Positions 9,471 through 17,113 are shown, numbered from the stretch's first letter. The stretch: 31,462 bases of DNA from JBFFSQ01 sp041572275 (GCA_041572275.1 JBFFSQ010000009.1:1-31462); one strand, 5' to 3'. Numbers and translations: made by a program. Notes: generated by a model from the letters alone, not told the origin.

Positions 9471-10067
9471 ATGGTTAATTTACACGAGTCTTTATATTCT
9501 TTTCCAACGGCATTTGCATCCTCTTACGCAGTCATTGCGCTTGCAGAAATAGGCGATAAAAGCCAGCTGGTGTGTATGGTACTGGCCGCTCGTTACCGAG
9601 CCTGGCCTGTGCTTCTTGGTGTGTTGTTCGCATTTATGCTGCTCAATGTCATTGCCGTAATTGCGGGGACTGCACTGGCTCACTGGTTGCCAGACCTGTT
9701 ACTGACTATGATTGTGGCGACTCTGTTTCTTGGGTTTGGGATTTATGCCCTTCGTTATTCCGTTGAAGATGATGATGAAATGCCACAAACAAAGGTTGGG
9801 CACGGAGTTTTGATCAGTGCCTTTTGGCTTATTCTAATAGCTGAATTTGGTGATAAAACTCAGTTAGCGGTAGCTGCTATGGGGAGTACAGCTAATCCTT
9901 ATGGGGTCTGGCTGGGGGCGACATTGGCACTGTTGACTACCTCGGCATTGGCCGTATGGGTCGGTCGTACTCTGATGCAGAAGATTTCTATGCGCCGGGT
10001 TCACCAGTTCAGTGGTGGGGTGTTCATCCTGTTTGGGCTTGTGGCGCTAACACAGGGCTTTATTTAA
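9471..10067 (+). CDS. GDT1/TMEM165 (UPF0016) family cation transporter
   Basis: This 198-residue membrane protein has two homologous halves. Each starts with the family signature: EIGDKSQ at residues 26–32 and EFGDKTQ at 125–131. Each half continues with about three hydrophobic helices, and an acidic loop (VEDDDE, ~98–103) separates them. The family exports Mn2+ or exchanges Ca2+/Mn2+ for protons; bacterial members such as MneA protect against manganese excess. The acidic residues of the two motifs form the ion-binding site in the family. ATG 9471 is preferred over the TTG three bases before it; the ribosome site is weak. The gene converges on tcdA with about 80 bp between them and no obvious terminator. 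Confidence 0.88.
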   Translation: MVNLHESLYSFPTAFASSYAVIALAEIGDKSQLVCMVLAARYRAWPVLLGVLFAFMLLNVIAVIAGTALAHWLPDLLLTMIVATLFLGFGIYALRYSVEDDDEMPQTKVGHGVLISAFWLILIAEFGDKTQLAVAAMGSTANPYGVWLGATLALLTTSALAVWVGRTLMQKISMRRVHQFSGGVFILFGLVALTQGFI

Positions 10068-10146
10068 CCTTGATCGAGCTTTGTTCGCGTCTAGCAGATC
10101 CGTTAGCTATAACTTGAGTTTGGCTTCTACTGGCGATGGTGGCAGA

Positions 10147-10929
10147 TTACTTGTTCTGTTGTTCCAGTATCTTCTGAATGGCTCTGGCTGCTGCTACCAG
10201 GCCAAAGCTGGCGGTTACGCAGGTAGAAGAACCAAATCCCATGGAGCAGTCCAGTGATACTCCTTTAACCCCAGGCTTGGCGTAACTGACACTGCCATCG
10301 GCTTTCGGGTAACGCTGCTGTTCAGTAGAAAATACACAGGGAATACCAAAACTGCGTTTGGGGTTTTTGGTATAGCCATATTGGTAGCGTAACTGAGAGC
10401 GCACTTTAGCGGCCAGCGGGTCATTCCAGGTCTTGCTCAGGTCGGCTACGGTGATAGCAGTAGGGTCGATCAGTCCTCCGGCACCACCGGTGGTAATAAT
10501 CGGGATTTTATTACGCTTGCAGTAATAGATGATGGCGGACTTGAATTTGATGCTATCGATGGCGTCAATCACAAAGTCATAGTCTCGACTGAGGTACTTC
10601 GCCAGGTTGCTGTCAGTAATGAAGTCATCAATGGGCAAACACTGGCAGTCGGGGTTAATTTGCCGAATGCGCTCGGCCATGACCTCGACTTTAGGCTGAT
10701 CCACCGTGCTGGTTTGGGAATGAATCTGGCGGTTGATGTTGCTGAAGGCAATATCATCATTATCGATCAGGGTGATATGCCCGATCCCACTGCGTGCCAG
10801 TGCTTCGGCTGCCCAAGAGCCCACACCACCAATTCCTATGACGCAGATGTGTGCCTGGCGCAGGATCTCGGTTTCTGCCACGCCATAGAGACGGGTGATA
10901 CCGCCAAATCGTTGATCGAATTCATTCAT
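10147..10929 (-). CDS. tcdA: tRNA threonylcarbamoyladenosine dehydratase TcdA (CsdL)
   Basis: This ThiF/E1-like adenylating enzyme cyclises the t6A modification at position 37 of ANN-decoding tRNAs to ct6A, using ATP. The 260 residues begin MNEFDQRFGGITRLYG, as expected for the family. The nucleotide-binding glycine motif GIGGVGS (32–38) is followed by the acidic end of strand 2 (LIDNDDI) and NINRQIHS. Conserved TTGGAGG and DCSMGFGSS segments follow. ATG 10929 fits the family N-terminus; a TTG 36 bases upstream is possible but less likely. It lies 81 bp after the EEP-family gene on the same strand and may be cotranscribed with it. In many gammaproteobacteria it works with the CsdA/CsdE sulfur system, which is not present here. 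Confidence 0.92.
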   Translation of the reverse strand: MNEFDQRFGGITRLYGVAETEILRQAHICVIGIGGVGSWAAEALARSGIGHITLIDNDDIAFSNINRQIHSQTSTVDQPKVEVMAERIRQINPDCQCLPIDDFITDSNLAKYLSRDYDFVIDAIDSIKFKSAIIYYCKRNKIPIITTGGAGGLIDPTAITVADLSKTWNDPLAAKVRSQLRYQYGYTKNPKRSFGIPCVFSTEQQRYPKADGSVSYAKPGVKGVSLDCSMGFGSSTCVTASFGLVAAARAIQKILEQQNK

Positions 10930-11010
10930 GGGCGCGATTGTGGTGTGCAGATGTGCACAAGTCAATCCGGTAATGATGACAGACGGGGGCGGCTTTCATA
11001 GGCTTGGTGC

Positions 11011-11769
11011 TTAAGATGAGAGCTCAAAACTGGCCAGCAATGGTGTGTGGTCAGATAGTTTTTTCCATAGACCGCCCTTGCAGCGATGACATTCAATGGG
11101 TTCAAGGCCGCGACTATAGATTCGGTCCATAGACAATGCGGGCATCCAGGCAGGAAAGCTTTTCGCATAGGTGCCGGTGGTGGCTTTAAAAATTTCCCTA
11201 AGATTGAGGTCGGTGCACAGGTGTTTTTCTGCCCGGCCACGCCAGTCATTGAAATCACCGGCGATAATTAAGGGTTCTTCATCGGGGATATGTGATTTGA
11301 TGCGTTTGACCAGAATGGTTAGCTGCTTTTCACGTTCGACGCTGAATAATCCGAGATGGACACAGATCAGATGCAGTTTTTGATTGGATTCAGGTAGCAC
11401 AATCGTGCCGTGTAACAGACTGCGGCTGGCGGAACGTATCAGGGCAACATTGATATTTTCCCAGTCATGAAACGGATATTTGCTGAGAATGGCATTGCCA
11501 TGGTGTCCGGATTTGTAAATAGCATTCTTGCCGTAAGCATGATGGGGCCAGACTTCATCCGCGAGGAATTCAAATTGACTGCTGTCCGGCCAGTCACCAA
11601 TACGATCCTGGTGTATGTTGTGCTCGCCCTGGATTTCCTGCAGGAATACAATATCCGCATTAACCTTAAGTAGTGAATCTTTGATGTCATGCAGCACAAA
11701 ACGCCGGTTTCCGACACTGAAACCCTTGTGAATATTGTAGGTCAACACTTTTAGAGTAGGTTTTGGCAT
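11011..11769 (-). CDS. Endonuclease/exonuclease/phosphatase (EEP) family protein
   Basis: The 252-residue product is a complete EEP-fold metal-dependent phosphohydrolase. Its motifs are in the usual order: TYNIHKG (Asn12), LQEIQG (Glu45), CVHLG (His138), AGDFNDW (Asp172, Asn174), MDRIY (Asp215) and SDHTPL (Asp240, His241). No signal peptide is visible, so it probably acts in the cytoplasm. It resembles the YbhP-type proteins often found near cardiolipin synthase ClsB, but no such gene is seen here and the substrate (nucleic acid, phospholipid or inositol phosphate) is unknown. The start codon lies 36 bp from the divergent Rof-like gene, so the promoter must overlap that gene or its leader. 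No good ribosome site precedes ATG 11769. Confidence 0.85.
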   Translation of the reverse strand: MPKPTLKVLTYNIHKGFSVGNRRFVLHDIKDSLLKVNADIVFLQEIQGEHNIHQDRIGDWPDSSQFEFLADEVWPHHAYGKNAIYKSGHHGNAILSKYPFHDWENINVALIRSASRSLLHGTIVLPESNQKLHLICVHLGLFSVEREKQLTILVKRIKSHIPDEEPLIIAGDFNDWRGRAEKHLCTDLNLREIFKATTGTYAKSFPAWMPALSMDRIYSRGLEPIECHRCKGGLWKKLSDHTPLLASFELSS

Positions 11770-11805
11770 GACAGTTTTGGTGTTCTTCTGCTATGAATAT
11801 AGCCT

Positions 11806-12090
11806 ATGGATAACTCAAAAGAAAATAGTAATTACACCCCTATTGCCTGCGCTGCTTACGATATCTATGAAATTGCGATTATGTATCAGCAGATTCTAGA
11901 TCTGGTCTGGCTAGATGATGAGGGCAGTAGTCGTCAGGATCTGGTGTTGGCACAGGATTTGAGGATTATCAACGGGGCTGAGTATTTGGTAGCACAACGA
12001 TTAGTAGACGGTGCGGCGGCTGAACCATTCATGATACGTCTGGATAAAATTAAGACAGTTAAAGCACAGGAACAGGCAAAACCCCTGTAA
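11806..12090 (+). CDS. rof: Rho-binding antiterminator (Rof family)
   Basis: This 94-residue protein has the Rof (YaeO) pattern: YTPIACAAYDIYEIA near the N-terminus, a variable strand rich in acidic residues, then AEYLVAQR and FMIRLDKIKTVKA at the end. In Escherichia coli Rof folds as an Sm-like barrel, binds Rho and inhibits Rho-dependent termination. The acidic segments (LVWLDDEG, LVLAQDL) are consistent with a surface that competes with RNA for Rho. It is slightly longer than the E. coli protein through N-terminal residues. It is transcribed away from the EEP-family gene. The assignment rests on pattern matching of a short family and is good but not certain. Confidence 0.75.
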   Translation: MDNSKENSNYTPIACAAYDIYEIAIMYQQILDLVWLDDEGSSRQDLVLAQDLRIINGAEYLVAQRLVDGAAAEPFMIRLDKIKTVKAQEQAKPL

Positions 12091-12106
12091 AAAAAGGGGG
12101 TGCCTG
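12073..12106 (+). other. Stem-loop overlapping the rof stop codon
   Basis: Arms CAGGCA (12073–12078) and TGCCTG (12101–12106) are extended by CCCC/GGGG (12082–12085 with 12097–12100) after a 3-base bulge. The loop is A-rich and contains the TAA stop. No T-tract follows, so it is not a canonical terminator; it could protect the mRNA 3' end. Confidence 0.4.
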
Positions 12107-12110
12107 AAGG

Positions 12111-12139
12111 TTGACATTAAGTAGCCACAATAGGTTAAT
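12111..12139 (+). promoter_or_regulatory. Predicted sigma70 promoter of the CnoX-like gene
   Basis: A perfect TTGACA at 12111–12116, a 17-base spacer and GTTAAT (4 of 6 matches) at 12134–12139 lie 36 bp before ATG 12175. Both elements overlap the inverted repeats described separately. Confidence 0.5.
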
Positions 12140-12160
12140 GTGCCGTTCACATTAATGTCA
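12112..12160. promoter_or_regulatory. Nested inverted repeats, candidate operator
   Basis: The outer pair is TGACATTAA (12112–12120) and its exact complement TTAATGTCA (12152–12160). The inner pair is TTAATGTG (12135–12142) and CACATTAA (12148–12155), separated by 5 bases. Four copies of the same half-site, alternating in orientation, therefore cover the −35, the −10 and the start-point region of the predicted promoter. This arrangement suits a dimeric DNA-binding repressor; the regulator is unknown. Confidence 0.5.
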
Positions 12161-12174
12161 GATGAAGTATCAGA

Positions 12175-13044
12175 ATGTCCGAATCTCAATACATACAGGA
12201 AGCCACCCCCGAAAATTATGCCGAACTGGTCATAGGTAATTCTTTACGTGGACCGGTTATGGTTAATTACTGGAGCGCCAAGGCTGGACCCTGTCTCAAA
12301 CTATGGCCAGTACTGGAAAAACTGGTGCATGAGTTTTCGGGTAAGTATCTGCTGGTTAATCTTGATGTAGACAAGTATTTTGAATTTGCACGCAAGGAAC
12401 TGGGTATTACCAGTGTGCCAACGGTGAAGATGTATTTCCAGCAGCAGGTTGTCGATACCATACATGGTGCAGAATCTGAACACAGTTTTCGTAGTATGCT
12501 GATTAAACATCTACCCAGGCAATCAGATGCAATGGTGTTTGATGCGGTGAAAAGCTATCAACAGCAGAATACAGCGGAATCCATTGAGCAACTGAGACAG
12601 TTGTACAAAACAGATCCGGAAAATCTTCGAATACCTGTTGCATTGATGAAATTGATGTTCAGGGAAGGGCAGTTGCAGGAGGTGGTGGATTTCATTGAGA
12701 CACTACCAGAGCGGTTCAGGAAAAAAGATGAAGTACTTGAGCTGGAGAGTCATGCCCAGTTTTTGCTGGCGGCTAATATGGCGCCTGATAAACAGCAGTT
12801 GTTACAACAACTGGATGCGGAACCTGGCAACTCAGCAGCAAGACATCAGCTCAGTGCACTTTATCTGGTTGAGGATGACTACCCTGCTGCCATGGATCAG
12901 TTGCTGGAAATCATGCGTACTGATCGATCTTATAAAAATGACGTGGCCACAAAAGGCATGGTCGCGATACTCAATTTGATTGGTAGCGATACTGAATTAG
13001 CCAGGCAATACCGTCAGAAAATGATTGATATATTATCGCTGTAG
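12175..13044 (+). CDS. CnoX/YbbN-like thioredoxin-fold chaperone with TPR tail
   Basis: This 289-residue protein has an N-terminal thioredoxin fold (~1–115) with the cis-proline motif TSVPTV (Pro82), followed by a helical TPR-like region to the end. That is the layout and length of CnoX (YbbN), which protects proteins from bleach-induced aggregation and oxidation and passes them to chaperonin and DnaK. The active-site segment reads YWSAKAGPC: the first cysteine of the usual CGPC is Ala37 and only Cys40 remains. E. coli CnoX likewise keeps only the second cysteine (SQHC), so a mixed-disulfide or holdase role is more likely than disulfide reductase activity. The stop codon abuts the stop of the convergent gene with no bases between them. 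Confidence 0.8.
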   Translation: MSESQYIQEATPENYAELVIGNSLRGPVMVNYWSAKAGPCLKLWPVLEKLVHEFSGKYLLVNLDVDKYFEFARKELGITSVPTVKMYFQQQVVDTIHGAESEHSFRSMLIKHLPRQSDAMVFDAVKSYQQQNTAESIEQLRQLYKTDPENLRIPVALMKLMFREGQLQEVVDFIETLPERFRKKDEVLELESHAQFLLAANMAPDKQQLLQQLDAEPGNSAARHQLSALYLVEDDYPAAMDQLLEIMRTDRSYKNDVATKGMVAILNLIGSDTELARQYRQKMIDILSL

Positions 13045-13887
13045 TTATCTTTTGTTCTGGTTTTTTTTGTGTTGTCGCCTTTCATAAATGATCGCAACGA
13101 TAAACAATACAACGGATAGTGTAATGAGGAGCCAAAGTATTTGCGTTGTAAAGGACTGAGCTGGTGTTTTCTCGGGGGGCGTTTCAACTGCGTCTGTCTG
13201 AGACGTTACTGGACGAGCTAATGTTTTCGGTGTCTCTATACTCTTTCGTGCCTGGCTAACAAGTTGTTGATATATCGATTGATCAAGTCCACGTGCTTTC
13301 ATTTCTTTTTGCATGTTCATCAGAGCCTGTTCAGCTTCTTGTCGGCGACCTGCCTGCTGCAGGCTGTTAATGTTGCTCCAGTGTAAATACCAGTAGTAGG
13401 ACTCATTTTCACCATTCCCGCCCAGGCTCAGTTCTTTTTGCAGGGCTTTAATTTTATTGTTCAGTGGCAGGCCGTGCTTCATGGTGGCATAAATAGCAGC
13501 GGTCAAATGAGGACTGTTATTGTTATCCAGCATCATAGCCTGGATATAGGCTTGTTGTTTATTTTCTCTATAGTGAAGTGACAGCTCCCTGTCGCTATCA
13601 GCATGGTATGCCGCCAGGTTGCTGTAGTTTAGTCCTTTGATAAACCAGAGAATGGGATGTTGTGGCTGTTGTTGTAGGACTTGTTCCAGAGTTTGGTTCA
13701 GTATCTCCAATTCGGTCTGTGTGCTGGCAAGTGCTGATTTTATGTCCTCTGCATGATAGGTCGCCACACGATCAGCCTGAATGACCAAGATATCCAGCTC
13801 TGTGTCGAAGAGTTCGTTAAATCCGGTTTCTGCATAGATGGATAGTGGCCACAGAAAAAGAAAGAATGTCAGCTGTCGTATTTTCAT
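13045..13887 (-). CDS. Exported TPR-like protein with C-terminal membrane anchor, function unknown
   Basis: This 280-residue protein starts with a signal peptide (residues 1–19, ending SIYA). It has a mostly helical periplasmic region with TPR-like spacing (LEQVLQQQPQHPILWFIKGLNYSN; YWYLHWSNINSLQQAGRRQEAEQALMNM read as helix pairs), then a Thr/Pro-rich linker (~215–240), and a single hydrophobic segment (WLLITLSVVLFIVAIIY) followed by a basic cytoplasmic tail, RRQHKKNQNKR. Its ATG overlaps the stop of the M15-like gene as ATGA, which indicates translational coupling. It may be a scaffold for that secreted protein at the inner membrane; this is inference. No named family is recognised. Confidence 0.65.
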   Translation of the reverse strand: MKIRQLTFFLFLWPLSIYAETGFNELFDTELDILVIQADRVATYHAEDIKSALASTQTELEILNQTLEQVLQQQPQHPILWFIKGLNYSNLAAYHADSDRELSLHYRENKQQAYIQAMMLDNNNSPHLTAAIYATMKHGLPLNNKIKALQKELSLGGNGENESYYWYLHWSNINSLQQAGRRQEAEQALMNMQKEMKARGLDQSIYQQLVSQARKSIETPKTLARPVTSQTDAVETPPEKTPAQSFTTQILWLLITLSVVLFIVAIIYERRQHKKNQNKR

Positions 13888-15134
13888 TTGGGTTCGTAGT
13901 CTATGTTGATGTGCAGGTGGTCCGCTTTGTCAAAAGCATCTGGAATGCCATTCTGAGGCTCAATATCGTTGCGATATTCATCAGTGCGCATTGGACGACC
14001 GTTAGTTTCAAGCTGCCAGAAAGCCTGTAGCTGTTGCCCGGCTGCCTGCAAGCTATTCCATAAAACCCAGTAGGCTATAGCCGAGCGGCGTGAACCAGGT
14101 GCCTCATTAGGGATTAAATCGATAGCCCCACCACGTTGATGTATGCCATTGGTTGCATTACTGAACCATTCATTACGCTCAGGATTTCGCCAGCCACCAC
14201 TGAGCCACAGTTTACTTTGTGGTGTCGGTAGCGGTTGATTATTCAGGTCATGTAGTGCGTGGTTCTGGTATTCATGTTTTTGTTTTTCATAAATATCAGC
14301 AATTTGTGTGGCAAGAGCCATAATGCCGTCATTAATGATTAGATCATACTCGCTTTCAGTTAGGGGGTTGCCCAGTAATTCTGCAGGTCTGTCAGGAATC
14401 AAGGTGATTTCATCACGACGCGGGACTGGTAGGTTGCCGTTATTACCGCGGCCGTATCGTTTAATTCCATAGTGATTGATATATTCCTGACGAATCATAT
14501 CTTTGTTATCCATCTGAATCAGTGTCTGGTATCTGTTTATGATCTGATCACCTTTTTTAAGGTCAACAAAGACGTGGTAGCTTAGGCGGGGATTGAATAT
14601 TTGTTTGTCAACCGACACTGTGCCACCACCGTATTGGCGGCGCTTGTTATTACGGCCTTTGCCTTTTTTATACATGATTGGTTGATGCCGGTGTGCGCGA
14701 GGTCGAAATACCAGCTTGTGGCGTCCAGACTCTTTTGCATCTAACCAGGCAGACTGCCAGCTAAAGGCTTGTAGTGTGTGTTTTTTTGTACCGTTGAATT
14801 TTGATATGAGCTGAATTTCGCCATATTGACTATGGGGTACCACCACTTTCCATTGCAAATCAAGTTCGTTTGCTGGTATTGACTCAAGTTCGACAATGAA
14901 AGGGATTTGCAGTGCTAACAAGTCTTTAGGTGCATCACGGCTAATGCCCTGAGGAATCAGCTTATCTTTAGGAATAACGATAAAGGATGCAGCCTGATTG
15001 CTCTCTGTGTCTGCCGATGTAGTAACCCGTAACTCTGGATGATTATTGGCTGCCGCTAATTGAAATGAAATTAACAGTATGCAGATGATGGTTAGGCGTT
15101 GTCTGAATATGGAAAATTGGGACTGACCATACAT
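13884..15134 (-). CDS. Secreted protein with C-terminal M15-like (DD-peptidase fold) domain
   Basis: The 416-residue product has a signal peptide (~1–29, ending LAAA) and a beta-rich N-terminal half of unknown type with a very basic segment (KKGKGRNNKRRQYGGG, ~157–171). From ~305 it resembles peptidase M15 / hedgehog-type DD-peptidase domains: LSGGWRNPERN (cf. SGYRxPxxN), HQRGGAIDL (His332, Asp339) and ADHLHINID (Asp405, His408). These residues are spaced like the zinc site and catalytic acid of M15 carboxypeptidases. A peptidoglycan-cleaving or peptidoglycan-binding role in the periplasm is therefore plausible. The family match is by motif only, and the N-terminal half is unexplained. The gene is coupled to the TPR-like gene by a 4-base overlap and follows the lipoprotein gene after 76 bp. 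Confidence 0.6.
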   Translation of the reverse strand: MYGQSQFSIFRQRLTIICILLISFQLAAANNHPELRVTTSADTESNQAASFIVIPKDKLIPQGISRDAPKDLLALQIPFIVELESIPANELDLQWKVVVPHSQYGEIQLISKFNGTKKHTLQAFSWQSAWLDAKESGRHKLVFRPRAHRHQPIMYKKGKGRNNKRRQYGGGTVSVDKQIFNPRLSYHVFVDLKKGDQIINRYQTLIQMDNKDMIRQEYINHYGIKRYGRGNNGNLPVPRRDEITLIPDRPAELLGNPLTESEYDLIINDGIMALATQIADIYEKQKHEYQNHALHDLNNQPLPTPQSKLWLSGGWRNPERNEWFSNATNGIHQRGGAIDLIPNEAPGSRRSAIAYWVLWNSLQAAGQQLQAFWQLETNGRPMRTDEYRNDIEPQNGIPDAFDKADHLHINIDYEPK

Positions 15135-15210
15135 AAAAGGGATATACGTTGCCTTATTTTCTAATAAGACATGTATAGTTCAGTCGATATCGAAGTTCAA
15201 GTCGGTCACT

Positions 15211-15660
15211 TTAATCGTTGCTGATCAGCATGGGCTTGCAGACAAGCTTCGATGAAATCGTGCTGGACTCACAGATGATATTTGCAGGTGATGGAACGCT
15301 GCCCTGACCATAGTTGTTGCCAGTCATAATGACTTGCCGTTGACCGTTAATATCAGCACAAATAATCCATTCATCAAGATAGTAGGTCATCACCGGAGTA
15401 TAGGGCAGGTGTTCTTTTACAGAAGGTAGATGAAATTTACCATCCAGCCCGGTTATGGTTCTATGCGCAGGCCTATAGCAGCCCTGATCTGAACTGTGAA
15501 TGGAGATAAAAACAGGTATGCCCGCTTTAGCTTCCCCATCGATCAGGATGATGCCGCTGATAGTTGGGGTCTTATGTCGAATCGATGGGGTTGAGCAGGC
15601 AGAAACCAGCATAGTGAGTACCAGGCTGAGAATAAAATGAACTACATATGTATTTTTCAT
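15211..15660 (-). CDS. Lipoprotein with carboxypeptidase-regulatory-like domain
   Basis: This 149-residue protein has a lipoprotein signal peptide with lipobox LVSAC (Cys22). The next residue is Ser, which suggests outer-membrane sorting. The mature part begins with a transthyretin-like or carboxypeptidase-regulatory-like beta pattern (ISGIILIDGEAKAGIPVFI … ITGLDGKFHLPSV). Several cysteines in the remainder (CYRP, IICAD, IICESS, LVCKP) could form disulfides in the periplasm. It sits between the nucleotide cyclase gene and the M15-like gene on the same strand, with gaps of 62 and 76 bp, so cotranscription is plausible. The function is unknown. Confidence 0.65.
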   Translation of the reverse strand: MKNTYVVHFILSLVLTMLVSACSTPSIRHKTPTISGIILIDGEAKAGIPVFISIHSSDQGCYRPAHRTITGLDGKFHLPSVKEHLPYTPVMTYYLDEWIICADINGQRQVIMTGNNYGQGSVPSPANIICESSTISSKLVCKPMLISND

Positions 15661-15722
15661 GGCTACCTGTGAATGGCTGTATGCCTACTCATAGTGTATA
15701 TAAAAAATATAGCCCATGACAA

Positions 15723-17006
15723 TTAATTTGGACGAATACGGAAATTAAAAAATCCCCATATAAAACCTATAGTGCCCAAAATCAAACTGTACAGGTCATA
15801 GTAATGAAAAGAGAATTTCTGTGTGCGGGTGAGTTGTTCTTCTGCAACACCAAAGGCGGGTGGAATTTTTCGGGCAATCCAGGCGCTGTTATGCTGATTT
15901 AATCTGACTTTGTCCCAGCGCCTGTTATCGGTTTTATTTTTTGTGTCCTGATAGATAAATAGTTCGCCACGCGGAAGCGTGGAGATGATACGTGATGAAA
16001 TGCCAGGCTTCTCTCTTAATTGGGTGTTGTCGACCAGAACTTCTACAAACAGATGCTCGGACTGGTAGATGGGATTGTACCAGCGCTTGTTAAAAGGAAA
16101 TTCAAAGCTGGAATTAATGGCGTGGAACAGCAGGAATATAATTCCAAAGCCAAAAAAACCACTAATGATTTTAAGAATTGATTTTGAAATGTAATCAATT
16201 CTTAACAGGTAAATGATTGAGACAATAATAGCCAGGCCAATAAATAGAATAAGTCCGGGGTAATCAGAAGGGATTTGCTGTGTCTCCACCAGACCCGAAA
16301 GGGATAAATTATTATCGGCAAAGATGTAGCGAAGATATTTCTGGTAGATGAACAATAATGCTAACAGGCCGATAATCAGGTAACTGCTTATTTCCAGTTT
16401 CTGTCGTCGCATCAATGGCAGAAGCGCATTGGTCTTAATATTGTGCAGCAGGGATTTATGCTCAAGCCAGTTACAGTCGAACAGCTGTATGGGTTTTCTT
16501 TTGCCCTTGGGCTTGAGTGTGCTGTGCTCACTGGTTGCATATTTTCCAGAGGGCAGGCGTGCCGCTGTGCTGGCGGTGATTAGAATTTGGTTGTCGACAG
16601 CCTCAGCTTCAACTTTGGCTGCTACATTTACTACATCGCCAAATATATCGTGGTCTTCTACTATGCCAGTGCCAGTATGGATGCCGATACGAATACGGCA
16701 ACTAAAATACTGATCTTTGTTACGTTCTTTTTCGAGCCGTTGCTGCATGGCGATAGCGGCTTGCACTGCGTTTTCAGGATGTTTGAATGAGGCCATAATG
16801 GCATCACCCAAGGTCTTTATGATCTTACCGTTGTATTTTCGCACCACAGGAAACAGCAGCCTGTTGTGGCGATCGATCAACAGGCGAGCATCGATATCGC
16901 CACGGCGCTCCCAGTGCCGTGTCGATTCAACCATATCGGTAAACAATATGGTAACCAGTTTGCGTGACTTTTTAATCACGTCTATGGTGCTTTTATCGAT
17001 GAACAT
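15723..17006 (-). CDS. Class III nucleotide cyclase with membrane helices and SH3-like domain
   Basis: The 427 residues hold an N-terminal class III cyclase catalytic domain (~14–180) with metal-binding Asp24 (LFTDMVEST) and Asp68 (TLGDAI). Lys64 and Asp120 sit at the positions that select adenine, so cAMP is the likely product. Asn127 is present (VVNVAAK), but the usual transition-state arginine four residues later is Lys131. Hydrophobic helices follow at ~207–222, ~250–269 and ~281–297, then an SH3-like module (~318–381: VDNTQLREKPGISSRIIS … WDKVRLN…AWIARKI) and a last helix (~405–420). With this topology the SH3-like part probably lies in the periplasm, where it could sense the cell wall and control the cytoplasmic cyclase; this is inference. 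The gene heads the minus-strand envelope cluster. Confidence 0.85.
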   Translation of the reverse strand: MFIDKSTIDVIKKSRKLVTILFTDMVESTRHWERRGDIDARLLIDRHNRLLFPVVRKYNGKIIKTLGDAIMASFKHPENAVQAAIAMQQRLEKERNKDQYFSCRIRIGIHTGTGIVEDHDIFGDVVNVAAKVEAEAVDNQILITASTAARLPSGKYATSEHSTLKPKGKRKPIQLFDCNWLEHKSLLHNIKTNALLPLMRRQKLEISSYLIIGLLALLFIYQKYLRYIFADNNLSLSGLVETQQIPSDYPGLILFIGLAIIVSIIYLLRIDYISKSILKIISGFFGFGIIFLLFHAINSSFEFPFNKRWYNPIYQSEHLFVEVLVDNTQLREKPGISSRIISTLPRGELFIYQDTKNKTDNRRWDKVRLNQHNSAWIARKIPPAFGVAEEQLTRTQKFSFHYYDLYSLILGTIGFIWGFFNFRIRPN

Positions 17007-17076
17007 AGACCCAAAAAATGTTGTAGTGAATATTTATTCTTATAGTTGATGGTAGTAATAATAAAATAAAAAGCCG

Positions 17077-17113
17077 ATATAAGGATAAGAAAATTGCCAA
17101 TTTATCCTTATAT
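17077..17113. repeat. 12-bp perfect inverted repeat upstream of the cyclase gene
   Basis: ATATAAGGATAA (17077–17088) and TTATCCTTATAT (17102–17113) are exact complements separated by 13 bases, centred about 90 bp upstream of the cyclase start on the minus strand. No T-tract of a terminator is present on either side. It could be an operator or an mRNA-leader hairpin. The rest of the ~250-bp gap is AT-rich without other clear signals. Confidence 0.45.

Noticed and set aside
10930..10965. Upstream TTG start for tcdA
   Set aside because: The ATG at 10929 matches the family N-terminus, and the extra residues have no similarity to known TcdA starts.
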